From contig NZ_JAHWGU010000026.1 in NCBI RefSeq assembly GCF_020873875.1, positions 62,001 through 126,000 on the forward strand: DNA of 64,000 nucleotides. The letters run 5' to 3'. Positions 35,846 through 43,629 of the stretch are shown one piece after another. The stretch is from Actinoplanes sp. DH11. Its GTDB lineage: Bacteria > Actinomycetota > Actinomycetes > Mycobacteriales > Micromonosporaceae. A program made the position numbers and the translations under genes. Below the pieces are notes generated by a model, which was not told the DNA's origin, did no database searches, and saw only the letters and a list, made by a program, of their open reading frames with translations. Numbering within the stretch: position 1 is the stretch's first letter; each line of letters begins with the position of its first letter.

Positions 35846-36757
35846 TCAAGCCACTTCGGTACGCAGGTCGTGCGCCCCGTCCGCCCGGGTCGCCTCGTAG
35901 TAGAGCCGCTGCCGGCCGTCCGGCAGGCCGACCAGGCTCAGGTAGCGCAGGCCGAACGGCGGGTACGGGCTGCCCACCGGGTCCCGGTCGTCGGCGGTGA
36001 GGTCGCCGAACGTACCGTCGGCAAGCCGCACGCCCCGGGCCACCCCGGTGCGCTCCTCCCAGTTCTCCCCGGCCGTGGCACGCCCGTCGTAGGACGCGAT
36101 GATCTCGTCGCCGGTGACCAGCACCGAGGTCACCCGCACACCGCGGGCGTCCCACGTGCCGGGCCGGCCGGACAGGGCGGTGCGCTGCCACGTCCACCGC
36201 ACGCCGTCCGGGCTCGTCGCGTACCGCGTGGTCATCCGGTCGGCGTCGTCCCACGACTCCAGCGGGTGCACCGACGCCCAGAGGTGCCACCCGTGCTCGT
36301 CGTGGTGCAGCACCGGGTCCTTGACGCCCTGTTCCCGGTCACCGGCGAGCACGGTCCGCGGCACCGCGTCGGCCAGCCCCTCGGGCGTCGCCGCCTCCAG
36401 CAGGTCGACCCGCCAGTGCTTGGTGCCCGGGGTGGCGGCGCTGACGTAGAGCCGCCAGCGCCCCTCGGGCGTACGGACCAGCGCCGGGCGCTCCAGCGAC
36501 TCGGCGCCGAAGCCGTCCTTGCCGATCTCGGCCACCACCGTGAAGCGCAGGCCGTCGGCGGAGCGGGCCACCACGTTGGCGATGCCGCGGCCGGCGCCGA
36601 TCGGCAGGCGCAGGCGGTAGGCGAGGTAGATCTGGCCGTCGGCCACGACCGTGCTGGGCGCGCCGGACCAGGCGCCGGGCTCGGTGCCGGGCGGCTCCAC
36701 CACGACGGTGGAGTCCTCCCAGCGCGGCAGTGGCAGGGCGGTCGTTCCGGTGGTCAA
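35846..36757 (-). CDS. Five-bladed beta-propeller, glycoside-hydrolase-like protein
   Basis: 303 residues from TTG at 36755-36757, with GGGGAG five bases upstream. No signal peptide. The repeated motifs fit a furanosidase/GH43-like or GH130-like five-bladed propeller: 'AWSGAPSTVVADGQIYLAYRL', 'ESLERPALVRTPEGRWRLYV', 'GVKDPVLHHDEHGWHLWAS', 'YATSPDGVRWTW', 'YDGRATAGENWEERTG'. The acidic residues in 'GVKDPVL' and 'LERPAL' sit where such enzymes keep catalytic groups. Family assignment is by pattern; the substrate is unknown. The neighbouring sulfotransferase upstream is 68 bases away on the same strand, so both may act on one glycan or metabolite. Confidence 0.7.
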   Translation of the reverse strand: MTTGTTALPLPRWEDSTVVVEPPGTEPGAWSGAPSTVVADGQIYLAYRLRLPIGAGRGIANVVARSADGLRFTVVAEIGKDGFGAESLERPALVRTPEGRWRLYVSAATPGTKHWRVDLLEAATPEGLADAVPRTVLAGDREQGVKDPVLHHDEHGWHLWASVHPLESWDDADRMTTRYATSPDGVRWTWQRTALSGRPGTWDARGVRVTSVLVTGDEIIASYDGRATAGENWEERTGVARGVRLADGTFGDLTADDRDPVGSPYPPFGLRYLSLVGLPDGRQRLYYEATRADGAHDLRTEVA

Positions 36758-36825
36758 TGGGGCTCCCCTGGGTCACGGCGACGGAACCCGTCGAGTCTTG
36801 CATCATCTATCGGTCAAGTGGGTTT

Positions 36826-37761
36826 TCAGGCGGCGCGGGCGTGTCGATCAAGGCTGAGCCAGTCGTCGTACCGCTCCCCCGTCACGTCCTGGAGCAGCGC
36901 GATGTCGTCGGCGAAGTGCGGCAGCAGCGCGGCGCGTTCGGCCGGCGTGGTCACCGGCCGGTTGCCGGCGCGGCGGTGCAGCAGGGTGAGCAGCGGACCC
37001 CGGGCGGCCAGGCGCAGCGGCACCGGGAAGCGGTGCCCGACGGTCCCGCCGGTGCGCAGCAGGCCGCGCAGCACCCGGTTCACCGCGTTGTCCTCGACGA
37101 AGTGCCGGTTCACGTTCTCCTTGGGGATCGACGACAGCACCCCGGTCCGCACGCCGAGGAACGAGCAGACCCGGTCCAGCGTGCGTGCCGGGTCGTCCTT
37201 GAGGTCGCGGTACCGCAGCAGCAGCACCTGGTCACGTGCGAAGTGCCGATAGAGGTGCTGCAACTGCCGGCCGTACAGCCCCAGGCCGACGTAGTGCCAG
37301 AAGTCCGCCCAGCCGGCCGCCTTGCGCTGCTCCTCGGCCCGGCACGCCTCGAGGAAGTCGGCCTTCTCCTCCAGGCCGGCCACCCACAGGTGCGTCCAGT
37401 TGGAGTGCGCGCGGTCCACCGGGTCGCGCAACAGCAGGATCAGTTTGACGTCCGGGACGAGTTTCCTGATCCGCCCGTGGGCCGCCAGGTCGTACAGGTA
37501 GAAGGGCGTGGCCTCACCGCGCAGCGCGCCCGCCGGCGCACGGTCGAACAGCGCCTCGTAGTCCGGCTGCCGCCAGACATGCTCCTGATAGGTCTGCACG
37601 TCCCCCGGACCGCCCACGGCCGGCGGCGGCCCGTCGGAGAGGAAGAACTTCGGCTCCTTGACTGGCGACAGGAAGAGGTCGGGATGCCCGGTGAGCGCGG
37701 CGTGCAGGGCCGTGGTCCCGGCCTTGGGGACGCCGGCGATCAGGAAGTCGGGCAGTGGCAT
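36826..37761 (-). CDS. Sulfotransferase
   Basis: 311 residues from ATG at 37759-37761 (MPLPDFLIAGVPKAG), with GGGGG six bases upstream; an in-frame GTG nine codons earlier is less likely. The PAPS-binding 5'-phosphosulfate loop is 'GVPKAGTTALHAAL' near residue 9, and the 3'-phosphate site is 'LILLLRDPVDRAHSNW' near 107. The family resembles heparan-sulfate N-sulfotransferase-like bacterial proteins ('KEPKFFLSDG' is typical). It transfers sulfate from PAPS to a hydroxyl or amine of an unknown acceptor (glycan, lipid or metabolite). No PAPS synthesis genes are near. It is upstream of the propeller protein gene. Confidence 0.9.
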   Translation of the reverse strand: MPLPDFLIAGVPKAGTTALHAALTGHPDLFLSPVKEPKFFLSDGPPPAVGGPGDVQTYQEHVWRQPDYEALFDRAPAGALRGEATPFYLYDLAAHGRIRKLVPDVKLILLLRDPVDRAHSNWTHLWVAGLEEKADFLEACRAEEQRKAAGWADFWHYVGLGLYGRQLQHLYRHFARDQVLLLRYRDLKDDPARTLDRVCSFLGVRTGVLSSIPKENVNRHFVEDNAVNRVLRGLLRTGGTVGHRFPVPLRLAARGPLLTLLHRRAGNRPVTTPAERAALLPHFADDIALLQDVTGERYDDWLSLDRHARAA

Positions 37762-37903
37762 CGGGTACCCCCAGGTGGCGACTCGCACTCCGTTCGACGG
37801 AACTTAGCCTACAGATCAACTAGGACTTCGCATCCCGGGTCCACGTGCTGGACGGGGTCGCCGGCACCGCCCGCGCCGGCATCGCCCGCGCCCCGCTGTC
37901 CCG

Positions 37904-38050
37904 TCAGCGGCCGAACAGCAGGCGGCGCCACCAGCCGCCAGCCCGGCGGAACCGGGGACAGCCGCATTGCGCACAGTCGGTGCCCGCCCGGTGATGGTCG
38001 TGTGCGCGGCGCTCGTGCCCGCAGACACAGGCCGCGTCATCGGTTGCCAT
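37904..38050 (-). CDS. 48-residue Cys/His-rich small protein
   Basis: A short gene from ATG at 38048-38050 to TGA at 37904, too short for most ORF lists. The sequence has a clear metal-site pattern: C8-x-C10-x-H12, then His17, His19, His20, then C26-x2-C29-x-C31 ('ACVCGHERRAHDHH', 'TDCAQCGCPRFR'), and a basic Trp-containing tail ('GGWWRRLLFGR'). I recall similar tiny CxCGH...CxxCxC proteins in other actinomycetes, without a function. It likely binds one zinc. It is divergent from the gene at 38183-38920, with a perfect operator-like palindrome in between. Confidence 0.65.
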   Translation of the reverse strand: MATDDAACVCGHERRAHDHHRAGTDCAQCGCPRFRRAGGWWRRLLFGR

Positions 38051-38095
38051 CACACCACGTTAGCGATCCGGAAAAGCCCCGGCTGACGCTGGCCT

Positions 38096-38115
38096 TTACT
38101 CGCTACAGCGAGTAA
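38096..38115. promoter_or_regulatory. Operator-like palindrome between divergent genes
   Basis: TTACTCGCT, two bases, then AGCGAGTAA: nine-base arms that match perfectly. It is AT-rich against its setting and sits 46 bases from the small Cys/His gene start and about 70-140 bases from the start of the gene on the other side. The geometry fits a dimeric repressor (GntR/MarR/TetR size). Confidence 0.6.
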
Positions 38116-38254
38116 TCTCCACTCACCTCCAACACGCTCAGCTGCACAGACGTCGTCACTGATTGCTAACTAAGAGTGACAAGTGAACCTTTATTCGTCA
38201 GCGGACGTATCGGAGAACGACACCGAAGACCGCTCTACCCCGGGAGCGCGCACC

Positions 38255-38920
38255 ATGTTCCGACTCATCCAGTTGCACACCGAGCACGGTGTGCCCCGCA
38301 TCGGCGTCGACCCCGACGGCTACGTCAGTGCCCGTGCCGCGCTGGCCCAATACCGCACCACCCCGGCGACCTGGTTCGCCGTCGGGCGCTTCGACCACGA
38401 GGGCACCCTCACCGAGGTGATCCTCGACCCGATCTGCGGACTGGACGGCGCCTGCCAGCGCCCCGCCTCCGTGGTGCACGCCAAGACCTACGAACGGCTC
38501 TGCGACAGCTGCTCCGCCGGGCTCGACGTGCTGACCGTCCCGCAGCTGGCCCGCCGGCTCGGCATCGCCTGCCGGCTCGCCCCGTCCGTGGCCCGGTTCC
38601 GGCAGTCCTCGATCGGCGGCCTGCGGGCGCCCTCCGGCAACCGGATCGCGCGCGAGTTCGCCGACCACGTGCACGACGTGGCGTGGCGGATGCAGCTCTG
38701 CTCCGAGCTCGCGGAGAGCCGCACCGCGCTCAACGGCCTGCTGATCGGCACCGGGGCGCTCAGTCACCGGCAGGTGCTCGACCTCTACCCGGTGCTGTGC
38801 GCGCTCGGCGACGAGCTGCCGTCCCCGATCCGCGCCGACCTGTGCCGGGCCACCGCGCGGCCGCTCTCCCCCGCGGGCGTCGCCGGCCTGCGGCTCGGGC
38901 TCAGCGTCCACCACGCCTGA
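38255..38920 (+). CDS. Cysteine-containing protein of unknown function
   Basis: 221 residues from ATG 38255 with GGGAG eight bases upstream; an in-frame GTG at 38183 would add 24 residues and cannot be ruled out. No family is recognised. It opens 'MFRLIQLHTEHGVPRIGVDPDGYVS' and has four cysteines in two clusters ('PICGLDGACQ' and 'ERLCDSCSAG', residues ~60-90), which could be a zinc site. The remainder is helical: 'QLARRLGIACRLAPSVARFRQS' has the look of a helix-turn-helix, and 'VLDLYPVLCALGDELPSPIRADLCRAT' is a further helix pair. A DNA-binding regulator is one reading. It is divergent from the 48-residue protein and converges on the ScyD-like gene, 9 bases away. Confidence 0.7.
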   Translation: MFRLIQLHTEHGVPRIGVDPDGYVSARAALAQYRTTPATWFAVGRFDHEGTLTEVILDPICGLDGACQRPASVVHAKTYERLCDSCSAGLDVLTVPQLARRLGIACRLAPSVARFRQSSIGGLRAPSGNRIAREFADHVHDVAWRMQLCSELAESRTALNGLLIGTGALSHRQVLDLYPVLCALGDELPSPIRADLCRATARPLSPAGVAGLRLGLSVHHA

Positions 38921-38929
38921 TCGCCGGAC

Positions 38930-40003
38930 TCAGAGCCCGATCCGCACCACCGAGCCGGTCCCCGCACAGACACTGCAATTACTGACGTACGCGTACCGGC
39001 CGCGCACCGCCAGCCCACCCGGCGCCGTCAGCCCGGCCGACGCCACCACCCGCTGCCCGCCGTCGCGATCCACCCGGATCAGCGCGCCGGTCCGGTCGCC
39101 GGAGAGCAGTCCCCGATGGGCGATCTCCAGCACGTAGAGCCGGCCGTCCGGCGCCCAGGCCAGGTCGATGACGTTGGTGAAGCCGGTCGCCCACACCCGG
39201 GGCGCCTGCCCCGGCGCGATCCGCCAGATCCGGGCCTGACCGGGCGGGAACGGGAATCCGGTGAGCTCGCCGACATAGAGGGCGCCGTCCGGGCCGCGCG
39301 CCACCGACGTCGGCACCGACTCCATCCGCACCGGCGTGCCGTCCGGCCCGGGCACGGTGCGAGCGCCGAACACGGCCACCGTGGCGACCCGCCCCCGCGC
39401 GGCGACCCGGAGCAGCGAGTTGCCGCCGGCGTCCACCACCAGCTGGCCCCGCTTCGCGGTGAGCACCGCGGTCGGGTTCGTGTCCGGCGGTGTCACACCG
39501 TCCGGGTTGGCGCTGCGCTCGTGCTCGCCCAGGTCGGCCAGCACGACCGGGGTGCGGCCGGCCCGGTAGAGCTTCGCCGTGCCGGCCAGCTGCGGCACCC
39601 GCGTGCGCAGGTCCGGGCTGCCACCCAGGCCGACCGTGTAGTGCAGCCGCCCGTCGGCGCCGACCGACACGTCCGACGGACCGGACGCCTCGGTGCCCGC
39701 CGGCGAGGCCAGCGACGGCAGCCCCGTCGCCACCCGCCACTGCCGGCCGGCCGCCAGCACGGTGATCGCGCCGGACCTGCCGAAACAGACCTGCCCGCCC
39801 TCCGGACCGGCCTGGCACGGACCCGGGCCGCCCCGGCCCGACTCGGCGACATAGAGCTCACCGCGCGGCCCGAAGGCGATCCCCCGCGGATTGTCCAGTC
39901 CGCTCGCGACCGTCCGCAGCGCCGGAGCGGCGGTGACGGGCGGGCTCGCGGCGATCAGCGCGGCAGCCCCCACGACGGCCGCGACGATTCCTTTTGCGAT
40001 CAT
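38930..40003 (-). CDS. Secreted ScyD/ScyE-like beta-propeller protein
   Basis: 357 residues from ATG at 40001-40003 (MIAKGIVAAVVGAAAL), with GGGGGA four bases upstream. A signal peptide ends near 'VTAAPA' (residue ~27). The mature protein is a six-bladed NHL/SMP-30-like propeller with repeated 'GP.GELYVAE', 'GADGRLHYTVG', 'GPDGALYVGE', 'APDGRLYVLE' and 'VRGRYAYVSN' strands. Early 'ASGLDNPRGIAFGPRGELYVAESG' and the cysteine pair 'GPCQAG...GQVCFG' are typical of the ScyD/ScyE family. A final CxxC-like 'NCSVCAGTG' near the end is present. Function is unknown in actinomycetes; the name comes from scytonemin clusters of cyanobacteria. Confidence 0.87.
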   Translation of the reverse strand: MIAKGIVAAVVGAAALIAASPPVTAAPALRTVASGLDNPRGIAFGPRGELYVAESGRGGPGPCQAGPEGGQVCFGRSGAITVLAAGRQWRVATGLPSLASPAGTEASGPSDVSVGADGRLHYTVGLGGSPDLRTRVPQLAGTAKLYRAGRTPVVLADLGEHERSANPDGVTPPDTNPTAVLTAKRGQLVVDAGGNSLLRVAARGRVATVAVFGARTVPGPDGTPVRMESVPTSVARGPDGALYVGELTGFPFPPGQARIWRIAPGQAPRVWATGFTNVIDLAWAPDGRLYVLEIAHRGLLSGDRTGALIRVDRDGGQRVVASAGLTAPGGLAVRGRYAYVSNCSVCAGTGSVVRIGL

Positions 40004-40136
40004 TTGTTCCCCCGTGTTCGAAATTCTCCGTCGCCAGACTCCGCCCGCCACCGGAACCCGCATATGGGCCGAACGGACCGGCAGCCCGGAGAGTCCTCGA
40101 TCCGACCACGGCCGGCGTACGGGTACGGTCACCCGC

Positions 40137-40808
40137 ATGACGCTCACCTTCCCCGGCCTCGTCGCCCGGGCCCGCGGCCTGGTCACCGGCGGCCGGCGGG
40201 CGGTCCTCGGGGTGGCCGGGCCACCCGGTGCCGGCAAGAGCACCCTCGCCGAACGCCTGGTCGAGGCGCTCGCGGCCGACCCGCCGGAGGGCGCCGCGGC
40301 GGACTGGGTGGCGTACGTGCCGATGGACGGCTTCCACCTCGCCGACGCCGAACTCGACCGCCTCGGGAGGCGGGAGCGCAAGGGTGCGCCGGACACCTTC
40401 GACGCCTACGGGTACGCGGCCCTGCTGCGCCGCCTGCACGACGACCACGACCCGGTGATCTACGCGCCGGGCTTCGAGCGGGTCCTCGAACAGCCGATCG
40501 CCGGTGCCGTGCCGGTGCCGCGGGCCGCCCGGCTGATCGTCACCGAGGGGAACTACCTGCTGCTCGACGAACCCGGCTGGCGCGCGGTGCGGGAGCTGCT
40601 GACCGAGGTCTGGTACACCGACCTCGACCGGGGCGAACGGCTGCGGCGGCTGATCGAGCGGCACGTGCGGTACGGCAAGCCGCAGGACCGGGCGGTGGCC
40701 TGGGCCACCGGCAGCGACGAACGCAACGCAGCAGTGATCGCGGCCACCCGGGATCGGGCGGACCTCCTCGTCCCGGACGGTCTTCTGCGATGCCTTTCGC
40801 CACGGTGA
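40137..40808 (+). CDS. P-loop nucleoside/nucleotide kinase-like protein
   Basis: 223 residues from ATG 40137. Walker A 'GVAGPPGAGKSTLAERL' is near residue 25. 'YVPMDGFHLADAELDRLGRRERKGAPDTFD' around 65-90 is typical of the uridine kinase/pantothenate kinase/PRK superfamily subset annotated as nucleoside/nucleotide kinase. 'VTEGNYLLLDEPGWRAVR' and 'RRLIERHVRYGKP' complete the pattern, with arginines for phosphate binding. The relatives include fructose-kinase-like proteins; the actual acceptor is not predictable. It stands alone between the divergent ScyD-like gene and the phosphoesterase. Confidence 0.85.
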   Translation: MTLTFPGLVARARGLVTGGRRAVLGVAGPPGAGKSTLAERLVEALAADPPEGAAADWVAYVPMDGFHLADAELDRLGRRERKGAPDTFDAYGYAALLRRLHDDHDPVIYAPGFERVLEQPIAGAVPVPRAARLIVTEGNYLLLDEPGWRAVRELLTEVWYTDLDRGERLRRLIERHVRYGKPQDRAVAWATGSDERNAAVIAATRDRADLLVPDGLLRCLSPR

Positions 40809-40921
40809 GCTGGGGAGACATGCGGTAGCGGCGCAGCCGGGCGCGGGGTAGGCCGCGGTTGGGGGCGGCCGGTGACCGTACTCCTTGGGGTTTGTCGGAC
40901 CCCGGTGGCATGCTTGCGCTC

Positions 40922-42112
40922 ATGTCGGTGGGTGAGGCGGTCGAGAGCGAGCCGAAGCGGCGTTCGCCGCGGCGCGCGATCTTCGGATTTGTGGTGCTCG
41001 CGGTGGTCGCGCTGCTGTTCGGCGTGCCGCTGATGACGTTGTTCTTCTCGGGCAATGCGTGGCCGCTCGAGGTGCGGCTCGCCGGGACCGCGGTGTTCGT
41101 GCTCGTCGCGCTCGCCTTCCCGGTGCTGATGTTCCGCGGGCACGGCGGGCACAGCGACACCGCGTCGGTCATCGCCGACACGCTGCTCGGCGTCGTCTGG
41201 GTGCTGTTCACGTGGTCGGTGATCGGGCAGGTGCTCGACCTGGTGCTGCGGCTCGCGGGCGTCGACGACCCGGTGCGTTCCCGCGTCGTCACGGCAGTGG
41301 TCCTGCTGATCTCCGTGGTGCTGCTGGTCTGGGGTCACACGGAGGCCATGCGCGTGTCCCGGGTGCGCCGCGTCGACGTGACAGTGCCACGCCTCGGTCC
41401 CGGGCTCGACGGGCTGAAGGTCGTCCAGATCACCGACACCCACTACGGCCCGATCGACCGTTCCCGCTGGTCCCAGGGCGTCACCAGGGTGATCAACTCG
41501 CTGGAGCCGGACGTCGTCGCACACACCGGCGACATCGCCGACGGCCAGGTCGCCCAGCGCACCTCACAGGCCGCGCCCCTCGGTGACGTGCGGGCCACGT
41601 TCGCGCGGGTCTATGTGACGGGCAACCACGAGTACTACAGCGGCGCCCTCGGCTGGGTCGACCACATGACGTCCCTCGGCTGGGACGCCCTGCACAACCG
41701 TCACATCGTCATCACCCGCGGCGGCGACTCCCTGATCATCGCCGGCGTCGACGACCGCACCGCAGCCGGCTCCGGCCTCCCCGGCCACCACGCCGACCAC
41801 GAGGCCGCCTTGGCCGGCACCGACCCGTCCCTGCCGGTCCTGCTCCTCGCCCACCAGCCCCACCAGATCGACGCCGCCGTCCAGCACGGCGTCGACCTCC
41901 AGCTCTCCGGCCACACCCACGGCGGCCAGATGTGGCCCTTCCACTACCTGGTCCGCCTCGACCAGCCCGTCCTGCAGGGCCTGTCCCGGCACTCCGAACG
42001 AACCCAGCTCTACACCAGCCGAGGCACCGGCTTCTGGGGCCCACCGTTCCGCATCTTCGCCCCCAGCGAGATCACCCTCCTCACCCTGCGGGCCGCGCCC
42101 ACCCCGCACTAG
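40922..42112 (+). CDS. Membrane-bound metallophosphoesterase (YkuE-like)
   Basis: 396 residues from ATG 40922 (MSVGEAVESEPKRRS); in-frame ATG at 40910 is a second option and neither has a strong ribosome site. Four membrane segments occupy ~15-150. The calcineurin-type phosphoesterase domain runs ~165-396: 'VVQITDTHYGPID' (DxH), 'VAHTGDIADGQ' (GD), 'YVTGNHEYY' (GNH), 'LLAHQPHQI' and 'LSGHTHGGQMWPF' (GHxH). All metal ligands are present. In related proteins the domain faces outside and acts on phospholipid or UDP-lipid substrates. A GC hairpin follows at 42145-42163. Confidence 0.92.
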   Translation: MSVGEAVESEPKRRSPRRAIFGFVVLAVVALLFGVPLMTLFFSGNAWPLEVRLAGTAVFVLVALAFPVLMFRGHGGHSDTASVIADTLLGVVWVLFTWSVIGQVLDLVLRLAGVDDPVRSRVVTAVVLLISVVLLVWGHTEAMRVSRVRRVDVTVPRLGPGLDGLKVVQITDTHYGPIDRSRWSQGVTRVINSLEPDVVAHTGDIADGQVAQRTSQAAPLGDVRATFARVYVTGNHEYYSGALGWVDHMTSLGWDALHNRHIVITRGGDSLIIAGVDDRTAAGSGLPGHHADHEAALAGTDPSLPVLLLAHQPHQIDAAVQHGVDLQLSGHTHGGQMWPFHYLVRLDQPVLQGLSRHSERTQLYTSRGTGFWGPPFRIFAPSEITLLTLRAAPTPH

Positions 42113-42144
42113 CCCCGCACGCCCCCGGCCGGCCCGGCTTCTGC

Positions 42145-42163
42145 CCCCCGGCCGGCCCGGGGG
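42145..42163 (+). terminator. GC hairpin after the metallophosphoesterase
   Basis: Seven C/G pairs (cccccgg/ccggggg) around a five-base loop, 33 bases after the stop, with a second GGCCGG-rich segment just before it. Confidence 0.6.
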
Positions 42164-42174
42164 TTCCTATGGCC

Positions 42175-42620
42175 TTGTCAAGCAGCCGGCGCCAACTCTC
42201 TCTGCCCGGTTTGCGCTGGTGGAAGGTCCTGCGGGCCGGCGAGGACCTGCTCGACGCCGCCGCCCGCGAGCTCGCCGAGGAGACCAGGCTGCGCGGCATC
42301 ACCCCCCGGACCTGCGGCAGGTCGCCACCTACGCGGCGCCCGCGCTGGGCGCCGGTCGGCCCCGGCCCGGGCGGGCTCGCCTTCGACCACGACCCGGTGC
42401 TGCGCGGGCATTTGCGCCTGGTAGACGGTGGGCCCGCCGCTGGACTGCGCGGATCTCGAAGGTGGCGTGCGCCCGGCTCGCCCCGACGCAACCAGATCAA
42501 CGTGGAACCCACCGGAGACCTGCGCAGCCTTCCCACCGGTCGGCCAGCGGCACTGTTCCGGCGCGGGCCGGCCGAGGCGTTGTACCCACCCCTGCAACGG
42601 CCCCGCCGGTCGTAGCGCTG
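42175..42620 (+). pseudogene. Frameshifted Nudix hydrolase remnant
   Basis: Three pieces of one Nudix protein occur in order but in different frames. The Nudix box 'RAGEDLLDAAARELAEETRL' is at about 42232-42291. A typical downstream segment 'DLRQVATYAAPALG' is in another frame at about 42308-42350. 'LAFDHDPVLRGHLR', the usual end region, is back in the first frame at about 42379-42420. There is no start region that fits and the spacing between blocks is shortened. The gene is dead or was never complete; it was probably an ADP-ribose pyrophosphatase/NrtR-type relative. Confidence 0.65.
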
Positions 42621-42630
42621 AATCTGGCGG

Positions 42631-42719
42631 GGCGGTGTTGACCTGCCAGCGGTGCGAAATCGCGGTTCTGACCCCTTGATCACAGCGATGTCGTAGCGCC
42701 GGCAGATCAACATCTCGCC
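42631..42719. repeat. 89-bp hairpin repeat, copy B
   Basis: Diverged copy of the element at 19201-19289: the same central 'cccttgatcacagcgat', the same 'cgaaatcgcggt' on the left of the loop and 'agatcaacatctc' at the right end. Its arms pair less perfectly than in copy A, so this copy is older. It follows the Nudix remnant directly. Confidence 0.85.
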
Positions 42720-43030
42720 ATGGGCGGCGCGGTCGGAGCCACCCTGCCCGGTGACAACGGACCACGCGCACGACCGGGGCGGTAAGTCATGCCGGGTCAG
42801 GCGACCGAGCAGTCCCGCACCGAAGATCAGGCTGCCGCAGCACGCGACCCCTTGCGGCCGCGGCGCCCGGACAACTCACCACCCGCGCCGGCTCAGCCGG
42901 CACCAGTCGACTCCGGCCGTGTCGCTGCCACGCGCCCGGTTTGCGTTTTCCCCGCACCCCTCTCCAGCAGTGGTGGACGTCCGTCGGTGGCGAGCGGCCA
43001 CCACCGAAGGCCGACGGCAGACGACATACC

Positions 43031-43092
43031 GAGGCGTTCGTGGAGTCTTAGAGACGGCTACGGAGGCGTTCGTGGAGTTTGAGAGACGCCAT
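43031..43092. repeat. Two 32-bp direct repeats
   Basis: The first 16 bases (gaggcgttcgtggagt) are identical in both units and the rest is similar ('gagacg' shared). Confidence 0.7.
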
Positions 43093-43320
43093 AGGCCCGC
43101 CGAGACTCCACACACTGCTCCCGAGCGCCCCTGAACTCACCTTTGTTCGTCCTGAATGAACACGTATTCCAGGACGCCGCACCGATGCAGCCGAAACTCA
43201 CGGCGGCACGGCATTGACAGGGCTGGTGATGGCGTACAGGGACCCAGTCGACTGGGCGCCACGGCGGGGGAAGCAGTCTTGACCCGCCAGGACGGCGGTC
43301 CGCGGCCGGCCGGGGGGCGG

Positions 43321-43412
43321 CGGACGCGGCCGGCCGGGGGCGGCGGACGCGGCCGGCCGGGGGCGGCGGACGCGGCCGGCCGGGGGCGGCGGACGCGGCC
43401 GGCCGGGGGCGG
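43321..43412. repeat. Minisatellite: four perfect 23-bp repeats
   Basis: Units at 43321, 43344, 43367 and 43390 are identical, 23 bases each (begin cggacgcggccggcc). A diverged unit precedes them at about 43299. The length is not a multiple of three, so the array is not selected as coding. It contains the palindrome CGGCCG in every unit. Confidence 0.9.
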
Positions 43413-43629
43413 CGGCCAGCACGACGAACGCCGGCGGCATGGCGCACGCGGCTGGCGAGTCGGGTGAGCGGCGACGGGCGGGGTGGCGTGTTTGTGAGGC
43501 CTGAGGCTTTGGGGAGGATCTACATAAGGCAGTGATCTTACCGATAGTCATATTCGGACTTCACTGTGTACCGTTTTCCCGTGGGAGCGTGCTCGATCAA
43601 CGCTTCCAAGGACCACGGGGGGACACATC

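Larger units (their letters stand above)
42720..43629. other. Non-coding, repeat-rich stretch
   Basis: No gene with a sensible start, codon pattern or family is present. It holds a pair of 32-bp direct repeats (43031-43092) and four perfect 23-bp repeats (43321-43412). The last 130 bases (about 43500-43629) are AT-richer and probably carry the promoter of the monooxygenase gene. Together with the Nudix remnant this looks like a decayed or rearranged junction. Confidence 0.55.

Noticed and set aside
42751..43470. Several overlapping open frames of 60-130 codons
   Set aside because: Arg/Pro-rich, no start signals, no conserved pattern, and they run through the tandem repeats.
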